Shown here: positions 1 to 9,796 of the stretch, one piece after another
How the letters are laid out: every line of letters begins with the position of its first letter
Position numbering within the stretch: the stretch's first letter is position 1
DNA from: Hybos culiciformis
Taxonomy: Eukaryota > Arthropoda > Insecta > Diptera > Hybotidae
Length of the DNA stretch: 64,000 nucleotides
Direction: 5' to 3'
Assembly: GCA_964007475.1 (NCBI GenBank)
Contig: OZ023273.1
Coordinates: 50,655,525-50,719,524, forward strand
Notes under the pieces: model-generated
Told to the model about the DNA's origin: nothing
The model's database searches: none
Seen by the model: only the letters and a program-made list of their open reading frames with translations
Program-made: the position numbers and the translations under genes

Positions 1-115
1 GCGCAATTTTCAAAATCGGCACAGGGCGCCGAATCAGCTAGGACCGCGCCTGCGTAACCGAACCGAAATTTAGTAAAAATGAAAAACCGTTACTGAAACC
101 GGAACATTTATTTTA
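1..115. repeat. ACCG-rich repeat, possible element end
   Basis: The first bases are GC-richer than the rest and carry the words accgaaccgaaa and aaccg several times. The same vocabulary returns in a denser form at 3236-3378. The two blocks may be subterminal repeats of one element that contains the LINE between them, but the outer left end lies outside the window, so this is inference. Confidence 0.35.
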
Positions 116-320
116 TTTTTATTTATAAAACTTTATTTATGCTCAAAGTATAATTACAATGAAGAGCTATATATCTATTACAATTTTTTTTATTTTATTT
201 TATTTTTTTTTTCTTTCTTTTCTTTTCTTTTCGGATGGAATTCGTTTTATTGCTTAAAGTTATTTTTATATTATGATTTGTAAATGGTTAAATTTTTAAT
301 TCGCTAGAATTAATTAGAGA

Positions 321-1083
321 TTAGTTACTAAATATTTCATTTATATTTTTTTCATTTTCAAAATAGTTTATTTCTATTATTTTTTTTATTTTTTTTTTGA
401 ACATTATAATGTTTAATGATTTGATGTTGTCAGGAACCTTGTTGTAACTGGTGATACTGGTAAATAGAAGCGGCTTAGTTCTAAATCCTGATGAATTCAC
501 TGTCTCACGTCTTAGCTGACATCTATTACGCGTACCATAGTTATGTATAACATTATTTTGGATGATTGTTGTGTTTGAATGTATGTTGTTATTTATAATT
601 TTGTGCACAATCTCGATGGTTTTTTACTGGTGGATATATTTTATTGGTAGAATTTTGGTTTCCTTGTGAATCTTCAGTGGTTAAAATTAAATAGGTTTTT
701 GATGGCTTTGTTTTGAATGCGTTGGATTTCTTCAATTTTATATTCGAAAGTTGTTCCCCAAATTGGAATAGCATACATGATGTGACTACGAAATAGAGCG
801 TGAAAGATTTGTGTTTTGTAGTTACTTGGAACAATATTTCTCATTTTCTTGAATATTCCCGCTATTCTGGAGATTTTGGAGTTGATAGCATCACAATGGT
901 TAAGGTTGCCGTCAATTGTTGATCCTGAATAAGTATAATTAGTTACAGCTTTTACTTCGACATTAATTAATTTGATATTCGACGTGTTATTGTCATTTTT
1001 TTTGAAGAATAGTGCTTTGGTTTTATTAAGGTTTATTGACAATTTGAGAGAACATGCCCAGTTGTATATGATGTTTAAATCCA
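321..1083 (-). pseudogene. LINE ORF2 C-terminal remnant (reverse transcriptase thumb and tail)
   Basis: Two minus-strand reading blocks (1083-674 and 608-321) are separated by a break. The first carries the segment just after the reverse transcriptase catalytic motif: WACSLKLSINLNKTKALFF corresponds to the usual W...N.L.LN..KT pattern. It continues through IQRIQNKAIKNLF. The second carries the usual LINE tail with an NYGTRNR-like motif followed by FTSITSYNKVPDNIKSLN. The fingers, the palm with the catalytic Asp pair, and the endonuclease are missing. The first block is joined almost directly to ORF1 sequence, which marks an internal deletion near 1083-1295. Confidence 0.7.
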
Positions 1084-1204
1084 TATGATGTTAGTAAAAC
1101 TAAATAAAATTCTTTATTAAGGTTTATTGACAATTTGAGAGAACATGCCCAGTTGTATATGATGTTTAAATCCATATGATGTTAGTAAAACTAAATAAAA
1201 TTCT
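1022..1204. repeat. 91-bp tandem duplication
   Basis: The stretch starting at 1022 is repeated with almost no change from 1113, a period of 91 bases. It duplicates the start of the ORF2 remnant together with the deletion junction, so it arose after the internal deletion of the LINE. Confidence 0.85.
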
Positions 1205-1294
1205 CATACATTGATAATTATCACGTATTTTATTTTGATTTACTAACACATTCACATGAAAATACCAAAAATAATGTCGTATGAAGCTAAGAAT

Positions 1295-2171
1295 CTATGT
1301 ATATTCTTTATCTATGGTAATACCTATCATTGATGTTGTTAACTTTTTATTTTTCGCTGCAATTAGAAATCTATCTCTATAATTATTGGTTAGTTCTACA
1401 ATTATAATGGGATTAAACCATTGCTATTATTTTTTTGTATTCCTTTTCGATATATATTTCTTACAATAGGTTCTGAAATATCTACCTGTAGTTCTCCTAC
1501 AATTTTTTTAAAAATGTATATTAAGTTTTCATTTGCGTTTTCTAATATTACTGTAATTTCTAAGTTTTGTCTTAAGGCATTTTGCTTTATATTCAAGTGT
1601 TCAATTTTTAATTTTTCTATTTGATTTTTAATTAATTCATTTCCATTTTTGACTTCAGAAATTTTTTCTTCACCTTCAGCCTGTTTTCATTTTAAATTAT
1701 CTATTTGTTCACGAATTTCATTATTTTCTGCTTTAAGTTTTTCGAGCGTTCCACTTATTTTATTAATTTTATCATTACATTCCAATTGACTTTTATTTAT
1801 ATTATTTATTTTATCATTACCTTCCAATTGGGCCTTATGGATGAGTGATATTTTTGAAAGAACTTCATTTTTACATCATCATCATCATTTTTTCTCGTCG
1901 CTGATTCAATGTCATTGGTGTTATTTATAACAATTGTTTATTTATCATTGATATTTTTTTCATTCTTATTATCACAAATTGGATCTATTTTTATACATTT
2001 GCATTTAATTTTGTTTTTAATAGTATCTTCGAATTTCTTGGTGATCATGCAGACGCAATAATGGCAGAATTTTTTTTTTCAACCTTTTTCGCAAATTAAA
2101 AACCTTTTTTTAATTATTTTATTACAATTTTTATTTCCGCAGTAAAATTCTCCATCCTCATTGTTCGCCAT
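1295..2171 (-). pseudogene. LINE ORF1 remnant (zinc-finger, coiled coil, RRM-like)
   Basis: The ATG at 2171-2169 starts a reading frame beginning MANNEDGEFYCGNKNC. It has further Cys and His residues (CHYC, KCKC) spaced as in the PHD-like zinc finger of some LINE ORF1 proteins. A Lys/Glu-rich coiled-coil stretch follows (EKLKAENNEIREQIDNLK). After that comes a segment resembling the RNA-binding fold of ORF1p (NLEITVILENANENLIYIF, then IYRKG). An early in-frame stop, a second stop in the coiled coil and at least one frameshift make it non-functional. ORF1 proteins bind the element RNA to form the retrotransposition particle. The assignment rests on domain order and spacing and is an inference for this divergent copy. 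Confidence 0.6.
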
Positions 2172-2534
2172 TTTGAAAGAAAAAAAAAATAATTTTTTTC
2201 GATTTATTTTGTTCTTTTAGTTTTTTTATAAAAGAAAAAATTGTGCTTGCTATTAGACATTTTTTTTATATCCCAGAAAAATGTTAAACGACTTGTTATA
2301 ATATTTTAGAATTTGACAAGTGAAAATACGCAATGTTCACATTCACATATGTATAGTGTTGTATATATACTTTAAAGTGTTGAACTTAACTAAATTTAGA
2401 TTAATCCAAAATAAATTTATTTCAAGTCCTTTTTGTTCTTTATTTTATAATTAATATTTGTATCTGAATTCATTTAAAATAGAAAGTTTTTGTGCCACTA
2501 CGATTTTGGTTTTCTTTGGGTTTTCATATGTTTA

Positions 2535-2959
2535 ATGCGTTGTTTATAGCTAATTGACCTATCTGAAAAAATGGTACCGTAAAAACCGTTTTTCTATGTT
2601 ATTATTATATTTATATTTAAGCAAATTTACTGAAAATGAAGATATTAATTTTATTTATTTTTCGTAAAAAGAATTTTTTAAAAATATTTTCAAATAACTA
2701 AGAAAATTGAATTTATTTTTTTTTGATATCTGAAAAAATTCATTACTTCACAAAATTATTTTTTTGTTTCTTTTTCATTACGTTTCCTATACCTATCATA
2801 ATATTTTTTTACGATACCTTTCCTGTCAAAAATGTTTTTTTTGTTTTTTTTTATATTTTTTGCATTAGATTTTTTACTTTCAGATAAAATTAGCTGTGAA
2901 TAGGTTTCCGGAACATTCCTCCAAAAATTACTTTACTGTGGTCGCTATAAACAACGCAT
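2535..2959. mobile_element. MITE-like element with 16-bp terminal inverted repeats
   Basis: The 16-mer ATGCGTTGTTTATAGC at 2535-2550 is matched by its exact reverse complement at 2944-2959, enclosing 425 bases with no ORF. The segment 2868-2950 (around tttccggaacattc) is similar to 44252-44370, so part of this sequence is dispersed. A target duplication is not clear. Confidence 0.5.
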
Positions 2960-3235
2960 AAGGGATACAAAATGGATTTTTTCCTAAAATAAATAAACTT
3001 TGCATGGAAAATTTTGGAAGTACATATTACTATTTCAAATTCCCCCATTTACATATTTGTAATTATTACAAAATAATGTAATGTACGTATTTTGTATACT
3101 TCCCATACGAAAACACCAAAGAATCCGTCCACGAAAATACTAAGATGACATAAAGGCAATTTATTTTATGTCGCTTTAGATTAAGTTATCCTACTGCATT
3201 TTTGTCAGTTTTTAGAAAAATTAAAAATATAATAG

Positions 3236-3378
3236 TCTAACCGTAACCGAAAACGTAACCGTAACCGGAACGAAAAAAAAAAATACTAAACCGAAACGTA
3301 ACCGGAACACAAATTTAAAAAAATGTAGGAACGAAACCATAACCGAACCGAAATAAATATCGGTTCAACTCTCTGATT
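3236..3378. repeat. ACCG-rich subterminal repeat block
   Basis: There are about eight occurrences of aaccg in 140 bases (accgtaaccgaaaacg, aaccggaac, accgaaccgaaa), ending in atcggttcaactctctg. This resembles the subterminal repeats seen in the hAT-like elements further right. It is a candidate right end of an element starting before the window. Confidence 0.4.
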
Positions 3379-3429
3379 ATAATGTCTATACTAAAATAAA
3401 CTATAATGTCTATACTAAAATAAAATAAA

Positions 3430-3642
3430 TATACTCATTATTATTCATCAAAAATAATATATGAAGATAGTAAGATTCACAGAATTGATAATTTTATAAT
3501 TAAATTAATTCGAAATCATTTGCTAAGATGTCAAAATATTAAGGAAAATAGTTTAATATTTCATTTAGCTTACCCAGATAGCCAATATAAAAAAAAATCA
3601 CTAGAAACGGGTTTATGCCTCCAGAAGCCTTTGTACACATGA
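3430..3642 (+). pseudogene. ORF remnant interrupted by DNA transposon (5' part)
   Basis: An open frame of about 70 codons without a start runs up to the transposon insertion point. It includes IRNHLLRCQNIKENSLIF and HLAYPDSQYKKKSLETG. Its mixed amino-acid composition is unlike the Lys/Asn/Ile runs of random AT-rich sequence. The piece beyond the transposon (9614-9796) ends in a stop and is followed by a poly(A) run near 10158-10176. The two may be halves of one retroposed coding sequence, with frameshifts. I do not recognise the protein family. Confidence 0.3.
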
Positions 3643-4362
3643 CGTCGCCCCAAAATTATATTATCGTATATCCGAAAAACCCGATTTTGGTAAATAGCAT
3701 TTGAAGTTTAAATGCAAATAAAAAAAAACTGAGCCGAAAAACTTACCTGTTTTTTATTTTCTGCTAAACGTAAAGTTTATGAACTTTGTTTTGACAGAGA
3801 TTCAGAGAGATAGCTTTAGTCCTAAGTGGGTTAAAGGTTCTTTTCAGTCGAGAATGATTTATCGTATATGCCATTTACGATGCATTTGTTTTGTTTCCAT
3901 ACACATACGATAAATTAGGTACAAATACGATACTATAATATTTTTTTCTAAATGTCATAATTTAGTACTATTTATGCACACTTACTATAAAATATTAAAA
4001 ATTTTAATTTTTTTGTAAACTTTTTTTTTAATAAAATAAATGAAAATTGTTTTTGGAATTAAAAATTAAAATAACTCAGAAATACATAAATAAACCTTAA
4101 TATAAATTTAAGAAAAATACATAAAAAAAAATCAATTCTATAAAACTATATTAATAAATGTTTCAAAAAGAATTAGCCTCAAAAAATTAATTAACAAAAT
4201 ACTTATAGTATTTCGAATATTACAAGACACTTTGTGGTTTTATCACATATCGTCATAGAATTTAAAAAAAAATACAAAAACGTGACACTTAAGGGGGTAT
4301 TCTGGTATAGAGGCACGAATTTAATTCAATTTTTGAAGTGCTGTAAAAAAAAACCAATCAAT

Positions 4363-7317
4363 ATAGCAGAACATGTCCAGTATACATGCATAAGCTTGAA
4401 GCCAAACGAAAAAAAATCGGTTACTAGCAATTAGATAGACTTCATGGTGTTTGTACAAATATACAAGGTTTAATTAATAATTTTTTACATATTGAATTGA
4501 TAATAGATAATGGAAGACCTGATTTTTTGATTTTAAATGAAACACATATTACTGATTCCATTAGTGAGACCGAAATAAAACTAAGGGGTTATACAAACTA
4601 TCAATGTAAATCAAATTCAAGTAGAACTGGAGGGGTGGCATTGTATGTAAAAAATGATTGGAAAACAGTTAAATTACTCGAAGATCATGTTAAATCAAAA
4701 ATGTGGCTGTTAGCATGTGAATGTAATTTTAATGGATCCAGTGTGGTAATTGTTGCAGTATATAGATCTCCTAGTGGTTCTGTAGGTGAATTTTTTGATT
4801 TTTTCAGGAAAAATATTGAGATATTACTAGAGAGAAATAAAAGCATTATTATTGCGGGAGATTTTAATATTGATTGGTTAAAAAATGAGCCTCAAAAGAA
4901 AAATATTGAAAGATTTATGAATGATAACTACCTAATGCAAAAAGTGTCTCAGTATACTAGAATAACTCCAAGCTCACAAACACTTATAGATTATGTAATA
5001 ACTAATTCCGAAAATGTAGAAGCTACAGTAAATCCAAAGGCAAAAATTAGTGACCACGAATTAATTGAAATATCAATAAATTTAGTAGTTGAGAAAAACT
5101 ATAATTATAATAAAAAAATAGAAATCTTTAAATATGACAAAGTGCAATTTTGTAAAGAACTAAATATTGTAAATGAATCAAGGGATTTAACTTGTGATAT
5201 TAATTTAAGTGCAGAATTTTTGGTCTGTCATTTGAACAATACCGTAAAAAAATTTACTTATAAAAAAGAAATTAATTTCGATAATAAAACTAATAAATGG
5301 TTTAGCAATGAACTAAGAATACTAAAAGCAAATAAAATACAGAAATATAACATAGCGCGATTAATTAAAACTCGAGAAACGTGGAATCAGTACAAAATTA
5401 TCAGAAATCAATATAATTTAAAAGTAAAAAATTCAAAAAATAATTACATTTCTGATAAAATTAATAAAGCCAATGGACAAAAAGAAATGTGGAGAGAAAT
5501 AAAAAATTTGGTACTAAAACAAGAGAAAAGTGTAATCCAGAGTGTAATATTTGAAGGAAACGAATGTGAAAATAATTTAGATATAGCAAATAACTTTAAT
5601 AAATACTTCATAAATAGTGTGGAAGAAATTAGAGAATCAATCGAAATTGTCCCTTATATTAACCATATTAAGCAAATGCAATGCAAATTCAAATTTGCAG
5701 AAATTAGTCTGAATAAACTAAAAGCTGTATGCAAATCACTAAAAAATAAGTCAGATAATGATAAAATAAACCCTAAAATGATCCTAGATAACTGGGTTTT
5801 TCTTGGGCCAAGGCTGCTAAACATAATCAATAAATCAATAACAACGGGGGAATTTCCAGAAGTATGGAAAGAATCTATTATATCACCGGTTGAAAAAGTT
5901 CCAAAAACTAAAAAATGTGAAGAGTTCAGACCCTTAAATTCATTGCAAACTCTTGAAAAAATATTAGAAAAGGTCGTAAAAGAACAGCTAGAAAAATATA
6001 TTGAGGAAAATAAAATTCTCTCACATTTTCAATCAGGGTTTAGGAAGAAATATTCATGTGAAACAGCGGTGAATTATATTGTAAATGAATGGAAATGTAA
6101 AGCTGAACAAAAGAAAATAATTGCTCTTTTCTTAGATTTTAAAAGGGCATTTGAAACAATCGACAGGAATATATTGTTAAGGAAGTTGAAATATTATGGA
6201 ATTGAGGATAATGAACTGAAATGGTTTTCGAACTACTTATGTAATAGGACTCAGCGAACCAAGGTCAACAACAATCTTTCGGATCCAGAAGTTGTTCAAT
6301 GCGGCGTTCCTCAAGGATCGATTCTAGGAGCCTTGTTGTTTATTATTTACATAAACGATATGCCTGAGGTAATAAGAAAATGTAAATACATATTTTATGC
6401 AGATGATACTTTAATTTATGCAGAAGGTAATGATGAAGATGAATGTATAAGTAAAATTATGAGCGATATGAATGGAATAATTAAATGGTTAAACATGAAT
6501 AAACTTAAACTAAACGAGAAAAAAACTAAAATGATGGAAATAAATAATAGTTCAGATAAAGTAATTCAATTAAATGGAGAAATTATCGAAAAGGTAGAAA
6601 GCATTAAATACTTAGGAGTAATCATTGATAAAAAATTGAAATTTTATGACCACGTTGATTACACATGTAAAAAGATAGGGAAGAAGATCGGATTCTTAAG
6701 AAGAATAAGGTGTAAAATAGATAGAATAACAGCTGTAAACATATACAATGTAATAATAAAACCACATTTTGAGTACTGCTCATCTATACTTTTTTCTTGT
6801 TGCAACCAAGGTCAAATAGATAGATTTCAGAAACTCCAAAACAAAGCTATGAGATGTATACTGGGATGTGGTAAACTCACACCAATTAGTTTTATGCTGG
6901 AATGTTTGAAATGGCTGGATATACGTCAGCGGTTAGAGTATAATTCATTAGTTTTTGTTTTCAAAATAAAAAATGGAATGACACCAGATTATTTAAAGCA
7001 ACATATTAATTATGTGGGAGAGGTGCAACCTTATCGATTGAGGAACGTGGGAAATTTTAGAATACAAATCCAAAAAACAACTGCAGCCCAGAATTCCTTC
7101 TTCTACAGGGGTCTACAATTATTCAACACTTTACCTAATTATATTAAAATTGAACACCAGTTTTCTAGATTTAGAAGGAATTGCGTAATTTTTATTAAAA
7201 ATAGATAGAGCTTAGTCGAAAAAAAATAAATAAATAAAATGATAAATAAATTGTAAAATTTTGTAAATAAAGTATTTCGTATACTAATATATATATAAAT
7301 AAAAAAAAAAAAAAAAA
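4363..7317 (+). mobile_element. 5'-truncated Jockey/CR1-type LINE inserted in transposon copy 1
   Basis: Comparison with transposon copy 2 (25440-25530), which lacks it, places the insertion exactly between ccaatcaata and tttttactatcc. The element has a short leader, one long endonuclease/reverse transcriptase ORF, a short 3' region and a poly(A) tail of about 17 after an aaataaataaaat run. No ORF1 is present, so the copy is 5' truncated. The target-site duplication is at most one or two bases. The intact frame suggests a fairly recent insertion. Confidence 0.9.
4428..7208 (+). CDS. LINE endonuclease/reverse transcriptase (ORF2), intact core
   Basis: The enzyme nicks target DNA with an apurinic-type endonuclease and copies element RNA into the nick. 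The endonuclease occupies roughly the first 220 residues: a start like NIQGLINN, then ILNETHI, IIAGDFNIDW and the catalytic ISDHELIEI. The reverse transcriptase follows (about residues 430-720) with FLDFKRAFETID carrying the first catalytic Asp, GVPQGSILGALLF, and YADDTLIY with the catalytic Asp pair, then KYLGVIIDKKLKF. A C-terminal domain ends near 7208 with no RNase H. The frame is open from 4428 after a TAG at 4425. No in-frame ATG precedes the endonuclease, so the true start was probably lost by 5' truncation. All catalytic residues are present. Jockey versus CR1 clade is not settled. Confidence 0.88.
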   Translation, partial: QLDRLHGVCTNIQGLINNFLHIELIIDNGRPDFLILNETHITDSISETEIKLRGYTNYQCKSNSSRTGGVALYVKNDWKTVKLLEDHVKSKMWLLACECNFNGSSVVIVAVYRSPSGSVGEFFDFFRKNIEILLERNKSIIIAGDFNIDWLKNEPQKKNIERFMNDNYLMQKVSQYTRITPSSQTLIDYVITNSENVEATVNPKAKISDHELIEISINLVVEKNYNYNKKIEIFKYDKVQFCKELNIVNESRDLTCDINLSAEFLVCHLNNTVKKFTYKKEINFDNKTNKWFSNELRILKANKIQKYNIARLIKTRETWNQYKIIRNQYNLKVKNSKNNYISDKINKANGQKEMWREIKNLVLKQEKSVIQSVIFEGNECENNLDIANNFNKYFINSVEEIRESIEIVPYINHIKQMQCKFKFAEISLNKLKAVCKSLKNKSDNDKINPKMILDNWVFLGPRLLNIINKSITTGEFPEVWKESIISPVEKVPKTKKCEEFRPLNSLQTLEKILEKVVKEQLEKYIEENKILSHFQSGFRKKYSCETAVNYIVNEWKCKAEQKKIIALFLDFKRAFETIDRNILLRKLKYYGIEDNELKWFSNYLCNRTQRTKVNNNLSDPEVVQCGVPQGSILGALLFIIYINDMPEVIRKCKYIFYADDTLIYAEGNDEDECISKIMSDMNGIIKWLNMNKLKLNEKKTKMMEINNSSDKVIQLNGEIIEKVESIKYLGVIIDKKLKFYDHVDYTCKKIGKKIGFLRRIRCKIDRITAVNIYNVIIKPHFEYCSSILFSCCNQGQIDRFQKLQNKAMRCILGCGKLTPISFMLECLKWLDIRQRLEYNSLVFVFKIKNGMTPDYLKQHINYVGEVQPYRLRNVGNFRIQIQKTTAAQNSFFYRGLQLFNTLPNYIKIEHQFSRFRRNCVIFIKNR

Positions 7318-7880
7318 TTTTTACTATCCATTTTTTTACAGGATATTTATTAATGTTTTAAGAATGCAGTAAAAAAAAAAAGTAAAAAATTCAAAATTCA
7401 AATAGTTCGCAGCTGATGAAGTGAGGGCTCTCAAAAATTTGGCACGTGACCATTCCCACGATTCAGCCCTTCTGGCAATTCGAAAAAAAAAAACAAAAAC
7501 GCTTATTAATCTATACGAACTAAAAGAGTTAAAAAAATTGCGACTACTTGAAAAAAAAAATTTGTTTTTGGACCACTTTTTTCGAGTTTTTGGAAATTTT
7601 TAAAATAGTAAGCATTAAAATTTTGGGATGAGGATAGTTCATGCGATAGAGAAGCCTATTAAGAAGACGTCTACAAAATTTGAAGTAAATCGGTTCAGTA
7701 GGACTTGAGTTATCATGGGAATCGTTTTAAAAAAAGACAGTTTTGAGAAAAACGCGTTTAAAGTTTCACGTAAAGTTTCTCGCAGTCTAATTCATGAAAT
7801 TCTTAAAGAGTTAAACTTTGAAAATATGAAAAAAAAAAAAAAAATGATTTTTTCAAATTTCTAGACCAGAATGGTGAACT

Positions 7881-8272
7881 GACATAACCGCGAAAAATTT
7901 TTGTCATAACCGCGAAACTAGAATTTGTATGAGTTTCGCGGTTATAACAAAAATTTTTGTTATAACCGCGAAACTAATTTTATTTTTGTCATAACCGCGA
8001 ATTCGCGGTTATGACAAAAAAAATGTTAAGTTTTTCGCGGTTATAACAAAAATTTTTGTTATAACCGCGAAATGATAAAAATCGAATTTTTGTGTTTCGC
8101 GGTTGTAACAAAAATTTTTGTTATAACCGCGAAACACAAAAATTCGAGTTTTTTCATTTCGCGGTTATAACAAAAATTTTTGTTATAAGCGCGAAACACA
8201 AAAATTCGATTTTTTTTCATTTCGCGGTTATAACAAAAATTTTTGTTATAACCGCGAAACACAAAAACTCGA
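7881..8272. repeat. Array of perfect palindromes (CGCGGTTATAAC...)
   Basis: Five copies of a 38-bp palindrome begin near 7935, 8034, 8095, 8158 and 8221. Each has arms TTCGCGGTTATAACAAAAA and its reverse complement; the later ones are spaced 61-63 bases apart. Between them is a differently centred palindrome (7986-8019) whose centre is CGCGAATTCGCG. One arm at 8095 has a gttgtaac variant and one at 8185 an agcgcg variant. The array lies inside transposon copy 1 and is absent from copy 2. Each unit could extrude as a cruciform or fold as an RNA hairpin. Confidence 0.9.
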
Positions 8273-8332
8273 TCATTTTGAAAAATGAAATAAGACCTCG
8301 ATAAAAAAATGTTGTGTGGTAAGCACACGGAA

Positions 8333-8361
8333 GGGGGGGCAGCAGGGCGGCGGGCGGCGGG
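8333..8361 (+). other. Predicted G-quadruplex motif
   Basis: There are four G tracts: 8333-8339, 8345-8347, 8352-8354 and 8359-8361, with loops of 5, 4 and 4 bases. This fits the usual G3+N1-7 pattern. It is a conspicuous GC-rich island in very AT-rich surroundings, directly after the palindrome array, and is missing from transposon copy 2. Confidence 0.7.
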
Positions 8362-9613
8362 TCAGTGGGATTTGCGGCGCCAGGGGGTTGTCAGAATGAT
8401 TTTTTAATATTTGGCCCCAAACTCTCTGATTTGTTTTTGAAATGGCCCGTGGCTATATAAGATTAGGCACCACTCTACTAAAGTATTAGACTAGGTATAG
8501 ATGCTTAAAAAAAACAAACATAAAAATATTCAATATATGTTATAAAAATATTTTTAAAACTTTTTAATTTTGATAAATTAAAATAATATTAAGATTTCAT
8601 CAAAATTAACCAAAAATAAAAAAGCAAGAAAGTAAAATATATATAATGTATAAAAATATATATAATGTATAATATATATAATGTAAAAAATATATATAAT
8701 GTATATATAATGTACTTAAAATTCTGAGTTTTAAGAAAACTCTTATACAATCACTTTAATAGAAAAATGGCAAAATACTAAATTATAATTCAGGTACCTA
8801 GGTACTTAAAGTAATCAAGTTCACATTTAAGTAAAAAGTAAAAATACTGTTAATTAAATTAATTAATTTAAAAATATTCAGTATCATACTTTGATTTTTA
8901 AAAGTATTCAGAGAAGAAAAGAAAGTGAGATTTGAAAATCTTAAATTATATTTCACTAAGCTATTTTAAAGATTCAAATGAACATTTAAAATAATCTACG
9001 TCTGATTTTGGTAAGAAATTAAAAAGACTTTTGTCGTCTTGAATTTTCTCAGTTGAGACCTCTTTAGCACTCAGTTTAGTTAACTGAGAAATGAAAAGAT
9101 TTCCAGGTGTTCCTAATTTATTTTTTCCAGATTTGAGCAAGCAACCATGTCGAAAAATTATTTCTGCTGCAGAAATTTTATATGGAGGTACGATAAAATA
9201 ATACTTATTTCTCTTTTATTTTATTTTATAGTACGTGTTACGTTGTATACACTTACGATAATATAATATTTTGGGAGGTTATAATTTCATATTTTCTTAA
9301 TCTTAATTTTTAAAAACTCGTATGCTTATACGATAAAATAATTCTAATCAATTTTGTAGGAAATTTTTCATACAATTTTTATCGTAAATCCGAAATTTTG
9401 GAATGCGAAATTTTGGAATGTAATATTAAAAAATCAAATTTTTGGCCTTTACGATAAAATCGTGACTCTGTATCTCAGGAACGGAAGCAAATACAGAAAC
9501 ACGGGTTAGACCATTCGAAATAGCGTGAAAAGTTTGGTACTGCCTCATACTTAACTCTTTTTTTTTTGGGTTTGGCGTTTACGATAATATAATTTTGGGG
9601 CGACGATGAATAA

Positions 9614-9796
9614 ATACGTATACAAAATGATTTAGGTATTCCTATTCTGTACCACATTAAAAGAAATGCTGCAGACAGAAAAATAGTATTTAACAGAAAT
9701 GAAGACAATCTGATATATAATACTTATGTTCCAATTCCAACAAAAGATAGAAAAATGAATTTAGATACATTTTGGTGGGGGAAGGAAAATATTTAA
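9614..9796 (+). pseudogene. ORF remnant interrupted by DNA transposon (3' part)
   Basis: An open frame of about 60 codons ends at TAA 9794-9796. It includes LGIPILYHIKRNAADRKIVF, then NTYVPIPTKDRKMNLDTF and WWGKENI. It begins just outside the transposon end at 9605. It is followed by about 360 AT-rich bases and a poly(A) run at about 10158-10176, as in a reverse-transcribed sequence. Together with 3430-3642 it may be a retrocopy or LINE tail into which the transposon jumped. The protein family is not recognised. Confidence 0.35.

Larger units (their letters stand above)
184..2171 (-). mobile_element. Internally deleted non-LTR retrotransposon (LINE)
   Basis: Read on the minus strand this is an ORF1 remnant (2171 down to 1295) followed by only the C-terminal part of ORF2 (1083 down to 321). 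It ends in an A-rich tail with gaaaa repeats (about 240-184). The endonuclease and the catalytic core of the reverse transcriptase are absent between the two parts, so the copy is internally deleted. The element is decayed, with several stops and frameshifts. Its family is probably within the CR1/Jockey group, judged from the zinc-finger plus coiled-coil ORF1 type and the ORF2 tail. No convincing target duplication was found. Confidence 0.7.
3643..9605 (+). mobile_element. DNA transposon, copy 1 (non-autonomous), 4-bp TSD ATGA
   Basis: The ends are CGTCGCCCCAAAATTATATT plus TATCGTA at 3643 and its exact reverse complement ending at 9605, a perfect 26-bp terminal inverted repeat. ATGA is duplicated at 3639-3642 and 9606-9609. 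Both subterminal regions are studded with TTATCGTA/TACGATAA words, as expected of transposase binding sites. Without the LINE at 4363-7317 the copy is about 3.0 kb. No transposase ORF is visible, so it would need one supplied elsewhere. The superfamily is unresolved; a 4-bp duplication excludes typical hAT (8) and Tc1 (2). Copy 2 lies inverted at 19013-26172. Confidence 0.85.

Noticed and set aside
7421..7603. 60-codon frame found identically in both transposon copies (inverse at 25176-25358)
   Set aside because: Conservation is explained by the two copies being the same element. Surrounding non-coding bases are equally conserved, and poly-A runs encode its Lys tracts. A short element-encoded peptide cannot be fully excluded.
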